Positions 39,928-52,800 of a stretch of 64,000 nt of DNA are shown here, piece after piece; position 1 is the stretch's first letter, and the number at the start of each line of letters is the position of its first letter. The notes beneath the pieces were generated by a model that saw only the letters and a list, made by a program, of their open reading frames with translations, was not told the origin of the DNA and did not search any database. This DNA is from Ascarosepion bandense. Lineage: Eukaryota; Mollusca; Cephalopoda; Sepiida; Sepiidae. The stretch covers positions 1,959,501 through 2,023,500 of the forward strand of contig JBBBDQ010001124.1 in NCBI GenBank assembly GCA_037127315.1, written 5' to 3'. The position numbers were made by a program, and so were the translations under genes.

Positions 39928-42900
39928 CATGCCACGTGTTGTTCTTTGAATGGGAATTTACCTAACTTGACCGACTCGCTTTGATATTTGGGAAAAGCAA
40001 GAATTGAAGAATGAATCTTAATTCAAATTTCCTGTGTTAAACTGTGAAATTTTCCCGTTTTGTTTTTTTTTTTTTTTTTTGTTTTTATATATATCTATGT
40101 TTTTGTTCTCCCCCCCCCCTTTTTGGAGTTCATGCTTCATTTAGGAGGAAAAAAAAAAAAAGTTTGAAATTTATATTTATTCTGTTATGCGAAACTACTT
40201 TGTAGGATTATCAGCAGCCATTACAGCTCCATGCCACGTGTTGTTCTTTGAATGGGAATTTACCTAGCAGGCCGACTCGCTTTGATATTTGGGAAAAGCA
40301 AAAAATTGAAGAATGAATTAATTCAAATTTCCTGTGTTAAACTGTGAGTATTTTCCGTTTGTTTTTTTTTTTTTTTTTTTTTGTTTTTATATATATCTAT
40401 GTTTTTGTTTTCCCCCCCCCCCTTTTTGGAGTTCATGCTTCATTTAGGAGGAAAAAAAAAGTTTGAAATTTATATTTATTCTGTTATGCGAAGCTACTTT
40501 GGCCAAGTTATCAGCAGCCATTACAGCTCCATGCCACGTGTTGTTCTTTGAATGGGAATTTACCTAGCAGGCCGACTCGCTTTGATATTTGGGAAAAGCA
40601 AGAATTGAAGAATGAATCTTAATTCAAATTTCCTGTGTTAAACTGTGAGGTATTTTCCGTTTGTTTTTTGTTTTTTTTGTTTTTTTATATATATCTATGT
40701 TTTTGTTCTCCCCCCCTTTTTGGAGTTCATGCTTCATTTGAGGAGGAAAAAAAAAAAGTTTGAAATTTATATTTATTCTGTTATGCGAAGCTACTTTGGC
40801 CAAGTTATCAGCAGCCATTACAGCTCCATGCCACGTGTTGTTCTTTGAATGGGAATTTACCTGAGCCGACTCGCTTTGATATTTGGGAAAAGCAAGAATT
40901 GAGAAGAATGAATCTTAATTCAAATTTCCTGTGTTAAACTGTGAGGTATTTTCCGTTTGTTTTTTTTTTTTTGTTTTTATATATATCTATGTTTTCATTC
41001 CCCCCTTTTTTTGAGGTTCATGCTTCATTTAGGAGGAAAAAAAAAAAAAGTTTGAAATTTATATTTATTCTGTTATGCGAAGCTACTTTGGCTAATTCCA
41101 GCAGCCATTACAGCTCCATGCCACGTGTTGTTCTTTGAATGGGAATTTACCTAGCAGGCCGACTCGCTTTGATATTTGGGAAAAGCAAGAATTGAAGAAT
41201 GAATCTTAATTCAAATTTCCTGTGTTAAACTGTGAGGTATTTTCCGTTTGTTTTTTTTTTTTTTTGTTTTTATATATATCTATGTTTTTGTTCTCCCCCT
41301 TTTTGGAGTTCATGCTTCATTTAGGAGAAAAAAAAAGTTTGGGGAATTTATATTTATTCTGTTATGCGAAGCTACTTTGGCCAAGTTATCAGCAGCCATT
41401 ACAGCTCCATGCCACGTGTTGTTCTTTGAATGGGGAATTTACCTAGCAGGCCGACTCGCTTTGATATTTGGGAAAAGCAAGAATTGAAGAATGAATCTTA
41501 ATTCAAATTTTCTGTGTTAAACTGTGAGGTATTTTCCGTTTGTTTTTTTTTTTTTTTTGTTTTTATATATATCTATGTTTTGTTCTCCCCCCCCCCTTTT
41601 TGGAGTTCATGCTTCATTTTAGGAGGAAAAAAAAAAGTTTGAAATTTATATTTATTCTGTTATGCGAAGCTACTTTGGCCAAGTTATCGGCAACCATTAC
41701 ACACAGCTCCATGCCACGTGTTGTTCTTTGAATGGGAATTTACCTAACTTGAGCCGACTCGCTTTGATATTTGGGAAAAGCAAGAATTGAAGAATGAATC
41801 TTAATTCAAATTTCCTGTGTTAAACTGTGAGGTATTTTCCGTTTGTTTTTTTTTTTTTTTTGTTTTTATATATATCTATGTTTTTGTTCTCCCCCCCCTT
41901 TTTTGGAGTTCATGCTTCATTTAGGAGGAAAAAAAAAAAAAAAGTTTGAAATTTATATTTATTCTGTTATGCAAGCTACTTTAGCTGAAGTTATCATATG
42001 CATTACAGCTCCATGCCACGTGTTGTTCTTTGAATGGGAATTTACCTAGCAGGCCGACTCGCTTTGATATTTGGGAAAAGCAAGAATTGAAGAATGAATC
42101 TTAATTCAAATTTCCTATTTAAACTGTGAGGTATTTTCCGTTTGTTTTTTTTTTTTTTTTTTTGTTTTTATATATCTATGTTTGTTCTCCCCCTTTTTGG
42201 AGTTCATGCTTCATTTAGGAGGAAAAAAAAAAAAGTTTGAAATTTATATTTATTCTGTTATGCAGAAGCTACTTTGGCCAAGTTATCAGCAGCCATTACA
42301 GCTCCATGCCACGTGTTGTTCTTTGAATGGGAATTTACTAGCAGGCCGACTCGCTTTGATATTTGGGAAAACAGGAATTGAAGAATGAATCTTGAATTCA
42401 AATTTCCTGTGTTAAACTGTGAGGTATTTTCCGTTTGTTTTTTTTTTTTTTGTTTTTATATATATCTATGTTTTGTTCTCCCCCCTTTTTGGAGTTCATG
42501 CTTCATTTGGGAGGAAAAAAAAAAAGTTTGAAATTATATTTATTCATTATGCGAAGCTACTTTGGCCAAGTTATCAGCAGCCATTACAGCTCCATGCCAC
42601 GTGTTGTTCTTTGAATGGGAATTTACCTAGCAGGCCGACTCGCTTTGATATTTGGGAAAAGCAAGAGGTGAAAGAATGAATCTTAATTCAAATTTCCTGT
42701 GTTAAACTGTGAGGTATTTTCCGTTTGTTTTTTTTTTTTTTTTTTTTTTGTTTTTATATATATCTATGTTTTTGTTCTCCCCCCCCTTTTTGGAGTTCAT
42801 GCTTCATTTAGGAGGAAAAAAAAGTTTGAAATTTATATTTATTCTGTTATGCGAAGCTACTTTGGCCAAGTTATCAGCAGCCATTACAGCTCCATGCCAC

Positions 42901-45900
42901 GTGTTGTTCTTTGAATGGGAATTTACCTAGCAGAGCAGGCTTTCTTTGATATTTGGGAAAAGCAGAATTGAAGAATGTGAATCTTAATTCAAATTTCCTG
43001 TGTTAAACTGTGAGGTATTTTCCGTTTGTTTTTTTTTTTTTTTTTTGTTTTTATATATATCTATGTTTTGTTCTCCCCCCCTTTTTGGAGTTCATGCTTC
43101 ATTTAGGAGGAAAAAAAAAAAAAGTTGAAATTTATATTTATTCTGTTATGCGAAGCTACTTTGGCCAAGTTATCCAGCAGCCATTACAGCTCCATGCCAC
43201 GTGTTGTTCTTTGAATGGGAATTTACCTAGCAGGCCGACTCCCTTTGATATTTGGGAAAAGCAGAATTGAGAATGAATCTTAATTCAATTTCCTGTGTTA
43301 AACTGTGAGGTATTTTCCGTTTGTTTTTTTTGTTTATATATATCTATGTTTTTGTTCTCCCCCCCCTTTTTTGTGCTCATTTTAGGAGGAAAAAAAAAAA
43401 GTTTGAAATTTATATTTATTCTGTTATGCGAAGCTACTTTGGCCAAGTTATCAGCAGCCATTACAGCTCCATGCCACGTGTTGTTCTTTGAATGGGAATT
43501 TGCCTAGCAGGCCGACTCGCTTTGATATTTGGGAAAAGCAAGAATTGAAAGAATGAATCTTAATTCAAATTTCCTGTGTTAAACTGTGAGGTATTTTCCG
43601 TTTGTTTTTTTTTTTTTTGTTTTTATATATCTATGTTTTTGTTCTCCCCCCCTTTTTTTGGAGTTCATGCTTCATTTAGGAGGAAAAAAAAAAGTTTGAA
43701 ATTTATATTTATTCTGTTATGCGAAGCTACTTTGGCCAAGTTATCAGCAGCCATTACAGCTCCATGCCACGTGTTGTTCTTTGAATGGGAATTTACCTGA
43801 GCCGACTCGCTTTGATATTTGGGAAAAGCAGAATTGAGGAAGATCTTAATTCAAATTTCCTGTGTTAAACTGTGAGGTATTTTCCGTTTGTTTTTTTTTT
43901 TTTTGTTTTTTATATATGTCTATGTTTTTGTTCTCCCCCCCCCTTTTTTGGAGTTCATGCTTCATTTAGGAGGAAAAAAAAAAAGTTTGAAATTTATATT
44001 TATTCTGTTGAAGCTACTTTGGCCAAGTTATCAGCAGCCATTACAGCTCCATACCGTGTTGCTTTGAGATAGAATTTACCTAGCAGGCCGACTCGCTTTG
44101 ATATTTGGGAAAAGCAAGAATTGAAGAATGAATCTTAATTCAAATTTCCTGTGTTAAACTGTGAGGTATTTTCCGTTTGTTTTTTTTTTTTTTTTTGTTT
44201 TTATATATATCTATGTTTTTGTTCTCCCCCCCCCCATTTTTGGAGTTCATGCTTCATTTTAGGAGGAAAAAAAAAAAGTTTGAAATTTATATTTATTCTG
44301 TTATGCGAAGCTACTTTGGCCAAGTTATCAGCAGCCATTACAGCTCCATGCCACACGTGTTGTTCTTTGAATGGGAATTTACCTAGCAGGCCGACTCGCT
44401 TTGATATTTGGGAAAAGCAAGAATTGAAGAATGAATCTTAATTCAAATTTCCTGTGTTAAACTGTGAGGTATTTTCCGTTTGTTTTTTTTTTTTTTGTTT
44501 TTATATATATCTGGCGCATTTTTCTCCCCCCCTTTTTGGAGTTCATGCTTCATTTAGGAGGGAAAAAAGTTTGAAATTTATATTTATTCTGTTATGCGAA
44601 GCTACTTTGGCCAAGTTATCAGCAGCCATTACAGCTCCATGCCACGTGTTGTTCTTTGAATGGGAATTTACCTAGCAGGCCATTCGCTTTGATATTTAAG
44701 AAAAGCAAGAATTGAAGAATGAATCTTAATTCAAATTTCCTGTGTTAAACTGTGAGGTATTTTCCGTTTGTTTTTTTTTTTTTTTTTTTGTTTTTTTATA
44801 TATATCTATGTTTTTGTTCTCCCCCCTTTTTTTGGAGTTCATGCTTCATTTTAGGAGGAAAAAAAAAGTTTGAAATTTATATTTATTCTGTTATGCGAAG
44901 CTACTTTGGCCAAGTTATCAGCAGCCATTACAGCTCCATGCCACGTGTTGTTCTTTGAATAGAATTTACCTAGCAGGCCGACTCGCTTTGATATTTGGGA
45001 AAAGCAAGAATTGAAGAATGAATCTTAATTCAAAATTTCCTGTGTTAAACTGTGAGGTATTTTCCGTTTGTTTTTTTTTTTTTTTTTTTTGTTTTTATAT
45101 ATATCTATGTTATTGTTCTCCCCCCCCCCCTTTTTTGGAGTTCATGCTTCATTTAGGAGGAAAAAAAAAAAAAGTTTGAAATTTATATTTATTCTGTTAT
45201 GCGAAGCTACTTTGGCCAAGTTATCAGCAGCCATTACAGCTCCATGCCACGTGTTGTTCTTTGAATGGGAATTTACCTAGCAGGCCGACTCGCTTTGATA
45301 TTTGGGAAAAGCAAGAATTGAAGAATGAATCTTAATTCAAATTTCCTGTGTTAAACTGTGAGGTATTTTTCCGTTTGTTTTTTTTTTTTTTTTTTTTGTT
45401 TTTATATATATCTATGTTATTGTTCTCCCCCCTTTTTTGGAGTTCATGCTTCATTTAGGAGGAAAAAAAAAAGTTTAGAAATTTATATTTATTCTGTTAT
45501 GCGAAGCTACTTTGGCCAAGTTATCAGCAGCCATTACAGCTCCATGCCACGTGTTGTTCTTTGAATGGGAATTTACCCATAACCCAGGCCGACTCGCTTT
45601 GATATTTGGGAAAAGCAAGAATTGAGAGAATGAATCTTAATTCAAATTTCCTGTGTTAAACTGTGAGGTATTTTCCGTTTGTTTTTTTTTTTTTTTTGTT
45701 TTTATATATATCTATGTTTTTGTTCTCCCCCCCTTTTTTGGAGTTCATGCTTCATTTGGGAGGAAAAAAAAAAGTTTGGAAATTTATATTTATTCTGTTA
45801 TGCGAAGCTACTTGGCCAAGTTATCAGCAACCATTACAGCTCCATACCACGTGTTCTTTGAATGGGAATTTACTAGCAGGCCGACTCGCTTTGATATTTG

Positions 45901-48900
45901 GGAAAAGCAAGAATTGAAGAATGAATCTTAATTCAAATTTCCTGTGTTAAACTGTGAATTATTTTCCGTTTGTTTTTTTTTTTTTTGTTTTTTTATATAT
46001 ATCTATGTTTTTGTTCTCCCCCCCCCCCTTTTTTGGAGTTCATGCTTCATTTAGGAGGGAAAAAAAAAAAGTTTGAAATTTATATTTATTCTGTTATGCG
46101 AAGCTACTTTGGCCAAGTTATCAGCAGCCATTACAGCTCCATGCCACGTGTTGTTCTTTGAATGAAATTTACCTAGCAGGCCAAACTCGCTTTGATATTT
46201 GGGAAAAGCAAGAATTGAAGAATGAATCTTAATTCAAATTTCCTGTGTTAAACTGTGAGGTATTTTCCGTTTGTTTTTTTTTTTTTTTTTTTTTTATATA
46301 TATCTATGTTTTGTTCTCCCCCCCCCTTTTTTGGAGTTCATGCTTCATTTAGGAGGAAAAAAAAAGTTTGGAAATTTATATTTATTCTGTTATGCGAAGC
46401 TACTTTGGCCAAGTTATCAGCAGCCATTACAGCTCCATGCCACGTGTTGTTCTTTGAATGGGAATTTACCTAGCAGGCCGACTCGCTTTGATATTTGGGA
46501 AAAGCAAGAATTGAAGAATGAATCTTAATTCAAATTTCCTGTGTTAAACTGTGAGGTATTTTCCGTTTGTTTTTTTTTTTTTTGTTTTTATATATATCTA
46601 TGTTTTTGTTCTCCCCCCCCCTTTTTTGGAGTTCATGCTTCATTTGGGAGGAAAAAAAAAGTTTGAAATTTATATTTATTCTGTTATGCGAAGCTACTTT
46701 GGCCAGATTATCAGCAGCCATTACAGCTCCATGCCACGTGTTGTTCTTTGAATGGGAATTTACCTAGCAGGCCGACTCGCTTTGATATTTGGGAAAAGCA
46801 AGAAGATTGAAGAATGAATCTTAATTCAAATTTCCTGTGTTAAACTGTGAGGTATTTTCCGTTTGTTTTTTTTTTTTTTTTGTTTTTATATATATCTGTT
46901 TTTGTTCTCCCCCCTTTTTTTGGAGTTCATGCTTCATTTAGGAGGAAAAAAAAAAGTTTGAAATTTATATTTATTCTGTTATGCGAAGCTACTTTGGCCA
47001 AGTTATCAGCAGCCATTACAGCTCCATGCCACGTGTTGTTCTTTGAATGGGAATTTACCCCTGGCAGGCCAAACTCGCTTTGATATTTGGGAAAAGCAAG
47101 AATTGAAGAATGAATCTTAATTCAAATTTCCTGTGTTAAACTGTAAGTATTTTCCGTTTGTTTTTTTTTTTTTTTTTGTTTTTATATATATCTATGTTTT
47201 TGTTCTCCCCCCCCTTTTTTTGGAGTTCATGCTTCATTTTAGGAGGAAAAAAAAAGTTTGAAATTTATATTTATTCTGTTATGCGAAGCTACTTTGGCCA
47301 AGTTATCAGCCATTACAGCTCCATGCCACGTGTTGTTCTTTGAATGGGAATTTACCTAGCAGGCCGACTCGCTTTGATATTTGGGAAAAGCAAGAATTGA
47401 AGAATGAATCTTAATTCAAATTTCCTGTGTTAAACTGTGAGGTATTTTCCGTTTGTTTTTTTTTTTTTTTGTTTTTATATATATCTATGTTTTTGTTCTC
47501 CCCCCCTTTTTTGGAGTTCATGCTTCATTTAGGAGGAAAAAAAAAAAAAAGTTTGAAATTTATATTTATTCTGTTATGCGAAGCTACTTTGGCCAAGTTA
47601 TCAGCAGCCATTACAGCTCCATGCCACGTGTTGTTCTTTGAATGGGAATTTACCTAGCAGGCCGACTCGCTTTGATATTTGGGAAAAGCAAGAATTGAAG
47701 AATGAATCTTAATTCAAATTTCCTGTGTTAAACTGTGAGGTATTTTCCGTTTGTTTTTTTTTTTTTTTTTTTTTTTTTTTATATATATCTATGTTTTGTT
47801 CTCCCCCCTTTTTGGAGTTCATGCTTCATTTGGGAGGAAAAAAAAGTTTGAAATTTATATTTATTCTGTTATGCGAAGCTACTTTGGCCAAGTTATCAGC
47901 AGCCATTACAGCTCCATGCCACGTGTTGTTCTTTGAATGGGAATTTACCTAGCAGGCCGACTCGCTTTGATATTTGGGAAAAGCAAGAATTGAAGAATGA
48001 ATCTTAATTCAAATTTCCTGTGTTAAACTGTGAGGTATTTTCCGTTTGTTTTTTTTTTTTTTTTTTTTTGTTTTTTATATATCTATGTTTTTGTTCTCCC
48101 CCCTTTTTGGAGTTCATGCTTCATTTTAGGAGGAAAAAAAAAAAGTTTGAAATTTATATTTATTCTGTTATGCGAGAGACTACTTTGGCCAAGTTATCAG
48201 CAGCCATTACAGCTCCATACCACGTGTTGTTCTTTGAATGGGAATTTACCTAGCAGGCCGACTCGCTTTGATATTTGGGAAAAGCAAGAATTGAAGAATG
48301 AATCTTAATTCAAATTTCCTGTGTTAAACTGTGAGGTATTTTCCGTTTGTTTTTTTTTTTTTTTTTTGTTTTTATATATATCTATGTTTTTGTTCTCCCC
48401 CCTTTTTTGGAGTTCATGCTTCATTTAGGAGGAAAAAAAAAGTTTGAAATTTATATTTATTCTGTTATGCGAAGCTACTTTGGCCAAGTTATCAGCAGCC
48501 ATTACAGCTCCATGCCACGTGTTGTTCTTTGAATGGGAATTTACCTAGCAGGCCGACTCGCTTTGATATTTGGGAAAAGCAAGAATTGAAGAATGAATCT
48601 TAATTCAAATTTCCTGTGTTAAACTGTGAGGTATTTTCCGTTTGTTTTTTTTTTTTTTTTTTTTTTTTTTATATATATCTATGTTTTTGTTCTCCCCCCT
48701 TTTTTTGGAGTTCATGCTTCATTTGGGAGGAAAAAAAAAGTTTGAAATTTATATTTATTCTGTTATGCGAAGCTACTTTGGCCAAGTTATCAGCAGCCAT
48801 TACAGCTCCATGCCACGTGTTGTTCTTTGAATGGGAATTTACCTAGCAGGCCGACTCGCTTTGATATTTGGGAAAAGCAAAGAATTGAAGAATGAATCTT

Positions 48901-49840
48901 AATTCAAATTTCCTGTGTTAAACTGTGAGGTATTTTCCGTTTGTTTTTTTTTTTTTTTTTGTTTTTATATATATCTATGTTTTGTTCTCCCCCCCTTTTT
49001 TTGGAGTTCATGCTTCATTTTAGGAGGAAAAAAAAAGTTTGAAATTTATATTTATTCTGTTATGCGAAGCTACTTTGGCCAGGATTATCAGCAGCCATTA
49101 CAGCTCCATGCCACGTGTTGTTCTTTGAATGGGAATTTACCTAGCAGGCCGACTCGCTTTGATATTTGGGAAAAGCAAGAATTGAAGAATGAATCTTAAT
49201 TCAAATTTCCTGTGTTAAACTGTGAGGTATTTTCCGTTTGTTTTTTTTTTTTGTTTTTATATATATCTATGTTTTTGTTCTCCCCCCCCCCCCCTTTTTG
49301 GAGTTGACATGCTTCATTTAGGAGGAAAAAAAAAGAAGAGTTTGAAATTTATATTTATTCTGTTATGCGAAGCTACTTTGGCCAAGTTATCAGCAGCCAT
49401 TACAGCTCCATGCCACGTGTTGTTCTTTGAATGGGAATTTACCTAGCAGGCCGACTCGCTTTGATATTTGGGAAAAGCAAGAATTGAAGAATGAATCTTA
49501 ATTCAAATTTCCTGTGTTAAACTGTGAGGTATTTTCCGTTTGTTTTTTTTTTTTTTTTTTTTGTTTTTATATATATCTATGTTATTGTTCTCCCCCCTTT
49601 TTTTGGAGTTCATGCTTCATTTTAGGAGGAAAAAAAAAGTTTGAAATTTATATTTATTCTGTTATGCGAAACTACTTTGGCCAAGTTATCAGCAGCCATT
49701 ACAGCTCCGTACCACGTGTTGTTCTTTGAATGGGAATTTACCTAGCAGGCCGACTCGCTTTGATATTGGGAAAAGCAAGAATTGAAGAATGAATCTTAAT
49801 TCAAATTTCCTGTGTTAAACTGTGAGGTATTTTCCGTTTG

Positions 49841-49871
<31 letters not shown>

Positions 49872-52800
49872 TATATCTATGTTTTTGTTCTCCCCCCCCT
49901 TTTTGGAGTTCATGCTTCATTTAGGAGGAAAAAAAAAAAGTTTGAAATTTATATTTATTCTGTTATGCGAAGCTACTTTGGCCAAGTTATCAGCAGCCAT
50001 TACAGCTCCATGCCACGTGTTGTTCTTTGAATGAAAATTCCTAGCAGGCCGACTCGCTTTGATATTTGGGAAAAGCAAGAATTGAAGAATGAATCTTAAT
50101 TCAAATTTCCTGTGTTAAACTGTGAGGTATTTTCCGTTTGTTTTTTTTTTTTTTTGTTTTTATATATATCTATGTTTTTGTTTTCCCCCCCTTTTTGGAG
50201 TTCATGCTTCATTTAGGAGAAAAAAAAAAAGTTTGAAATTTATATTTATTCTGTTATGCGAAGCTACTTTGGCCAAGTTATCAACAGCCATTACAGCTCC
50301 ATGCCACGTGTTGTTCTTTGAATGGGAATTTACCTAGCAGGCCGACTCGCTTTGATATTTGGGAAAAGCAAGAATTGAAGAATGAATCTTAATTCAAATT
50401 TCCTGTGTTAAACTGTGAGGTATTTTCCGTTTGTTTTTTTTGTTTTTTTTGTTTTTATATATATCTATGTTTTTGTTCTCCCCCCCCCCTTTTGGAGTTC
50501 ATGCTTCATTTAGGAGGAAAAAAAAAAAAGTTTGAAATTTATATTTATTCTGTTATGCGAAGCTACTTTGGCCAAGTTATCAGCCATTACAGCTCCATGC
50601 CACGTGTTGTTCTTTGAATGGGAATTTACCTAGCAGGCCGACTCGCTTTGATATTTGGGAAAAGCAAGAATTGAAGAATGAATCTTAATTCAAATTTCCT
50701 GTGTTAAACTGTGAGGTATTTTCCGTTTGTTTTTTTTTTTTTTTTTTATATATATCTATGTTTTTGTTCTCCCCCCCCCCCCCCCTTTTTTGGAGTTCAT
50801 GCTTCATTTAGGAGGAAAAAAAAAAAAAGTTTGAAATTTATATTTATTCTGTTATGCGAAGCTACTTTGGCCAAGTTATCAGCAGCCATTACAGCTCCAT
50901 GCCACGTGTTGTTCTTTGAATGGGAATTTACCTAGCAGGCCGACTCGCTTTGATATTTGGGAAAAGCAAGAATTGAAGAATGAATCTTAATTCAAATTTC
51001 CTGTGTTAAACTGTGAGGTATTTTCCGTTTGTTTTTTTTTTTTTTTTTTTTTTGTTTTTATATATATCTATGTTTTTGTTCTCCCCCCCCCTTTTTGGAG
51101 TTCATGCTTCATTTAGGAGGAAAAAAAAGTTTGAAATTTATATTTATTCTGTTATGCCGAAGCTACTTTGGCCAAGTTATCAGCAGCCATTACAGCTCCA
51201 TGCCACGTGTTGTTCTTTGAATGGGAATTTACCTAGCAGGCCGACTCGCTTTGATATTTGGGAAAAGCAAGAATTGAAAGAATGAATCTTAATTCAAATT
51301 TTCTGTGTTAAACTGTGAGGTATTTTCCGTTTGTTTTTTTTTTTTTTTTTGTTTTTATATATATCTATGTTTTGTTCTCCCCCCTTTTTGGAGTTCATGC
51401 TTCATTTAGGAGGAAAAAAAAAGTTTGAAATTTATATTTATTCTGTTATGCGAAGCTACTTTGGCCAAGTTATCAGCAGCCATTACAGCTCCATGCCACG
51501 TGTTGTTCTTTGAATGAGGAATTTACCTAGCAGGCCAAACTCACCTTTGATATTTGGGAAAAGCAAGAATTGAAGAATGAATCTTAATTCAAATTTCCTG
51601 TGTTAAACTGTGAGGTATTTTTTTTTTTTTTTTTTTTTTTGTTTTTATATATATCTATGTTTTTGTTCTACCTTTTTGGAGTTCATGCTTCATTTAGGAG
51701 GAAAAAAAAAAGTTTGAAATTTATATTTATTCTGTTATGCAGCCTACTTGTGAAGTTATCAGCAGCCATTACAGCTCCATGCCACGTGTTGTTCTTTGAA
51801 TGGGAATTTACCTAGCAGGCCGACTCGCTTTGATATTTGGGAAAAGCAAGAATTGAAGGGCTGAATCTTAATTCAAATTTCCTGTGTTAAACTATTAGTC
51901 TTTCCGTTTGTTTTTTTTTTTTTTTTGTTTTTATATATCTATGTTTTTGTTCTCCCCCCCCCTTTTTGGAGTTCATGCTTCATTTAGGAGGAAAAAAAAG
52001 TTTGAAATTTATATTTATTCTGTTATGCGAAGCTACTTTGGCCAAGTTATCAGCAGCCATTACAGCTCCATGCCACGTGTTGTTCTTTGAATGGGAATTT
52101 ACCTAGCAGGCCGACTCGCTTTGATATTTGGGAAAAGCAAGAATTGAAGAATGAATCTTAATTCAAATTTCCTGTGTTAAACTGTGAGGTATTTTCCGTT
52201 TGTTTTTTTTTTTTTTTTGTTTTTATATATATCTATATGTTTTTTTCTCCCCCCCCCCTTTTTGGAGTTCATGCTTCATTTTAGGAGGAAAAAAAAAAAA
52301 AGTTTGAAATTTATATTTATTCTGTTATGCGAAGCTACTTTGGCCAAGTTATCAACAGCATTACAGCTCCATACCACGTGTTGTTCTTTGAATGGGAATT
52401 TACCTAGCAGGCCGACTCGCTTTGATATTTGGGAAAAGCAAAGAATTGAAGAATGAATCTTAATTCAAATTTCCTGTGTTAAACTGTAAAAATTATTTTC
52501 CGTTTGTTTTTTTTTTTTTTTTTTTGTTTATATATATCTATGTTTTTTGTTCTCCCCCCCCCTTTTGGAGTTCGCGCTTCATTTAGGAGGAAAAAAAAAA
52601 AGTTTGAAATTTATATTTATTCTGTTATGCGAAGCTACTTTGGCCAAGTTATCAGCAGCCATTACAGCTCCATGCCACGTGTTGTTCTTTGAATGGGAAT
52701 TTACCTAGCAGGCCGACTCGCTTTGATATTTGGGAAAAGCAAGAATTGAAGAATGAATCTTAATTCAAATTTCCTGTATGTGTTAAACTGTGAGGTATTT

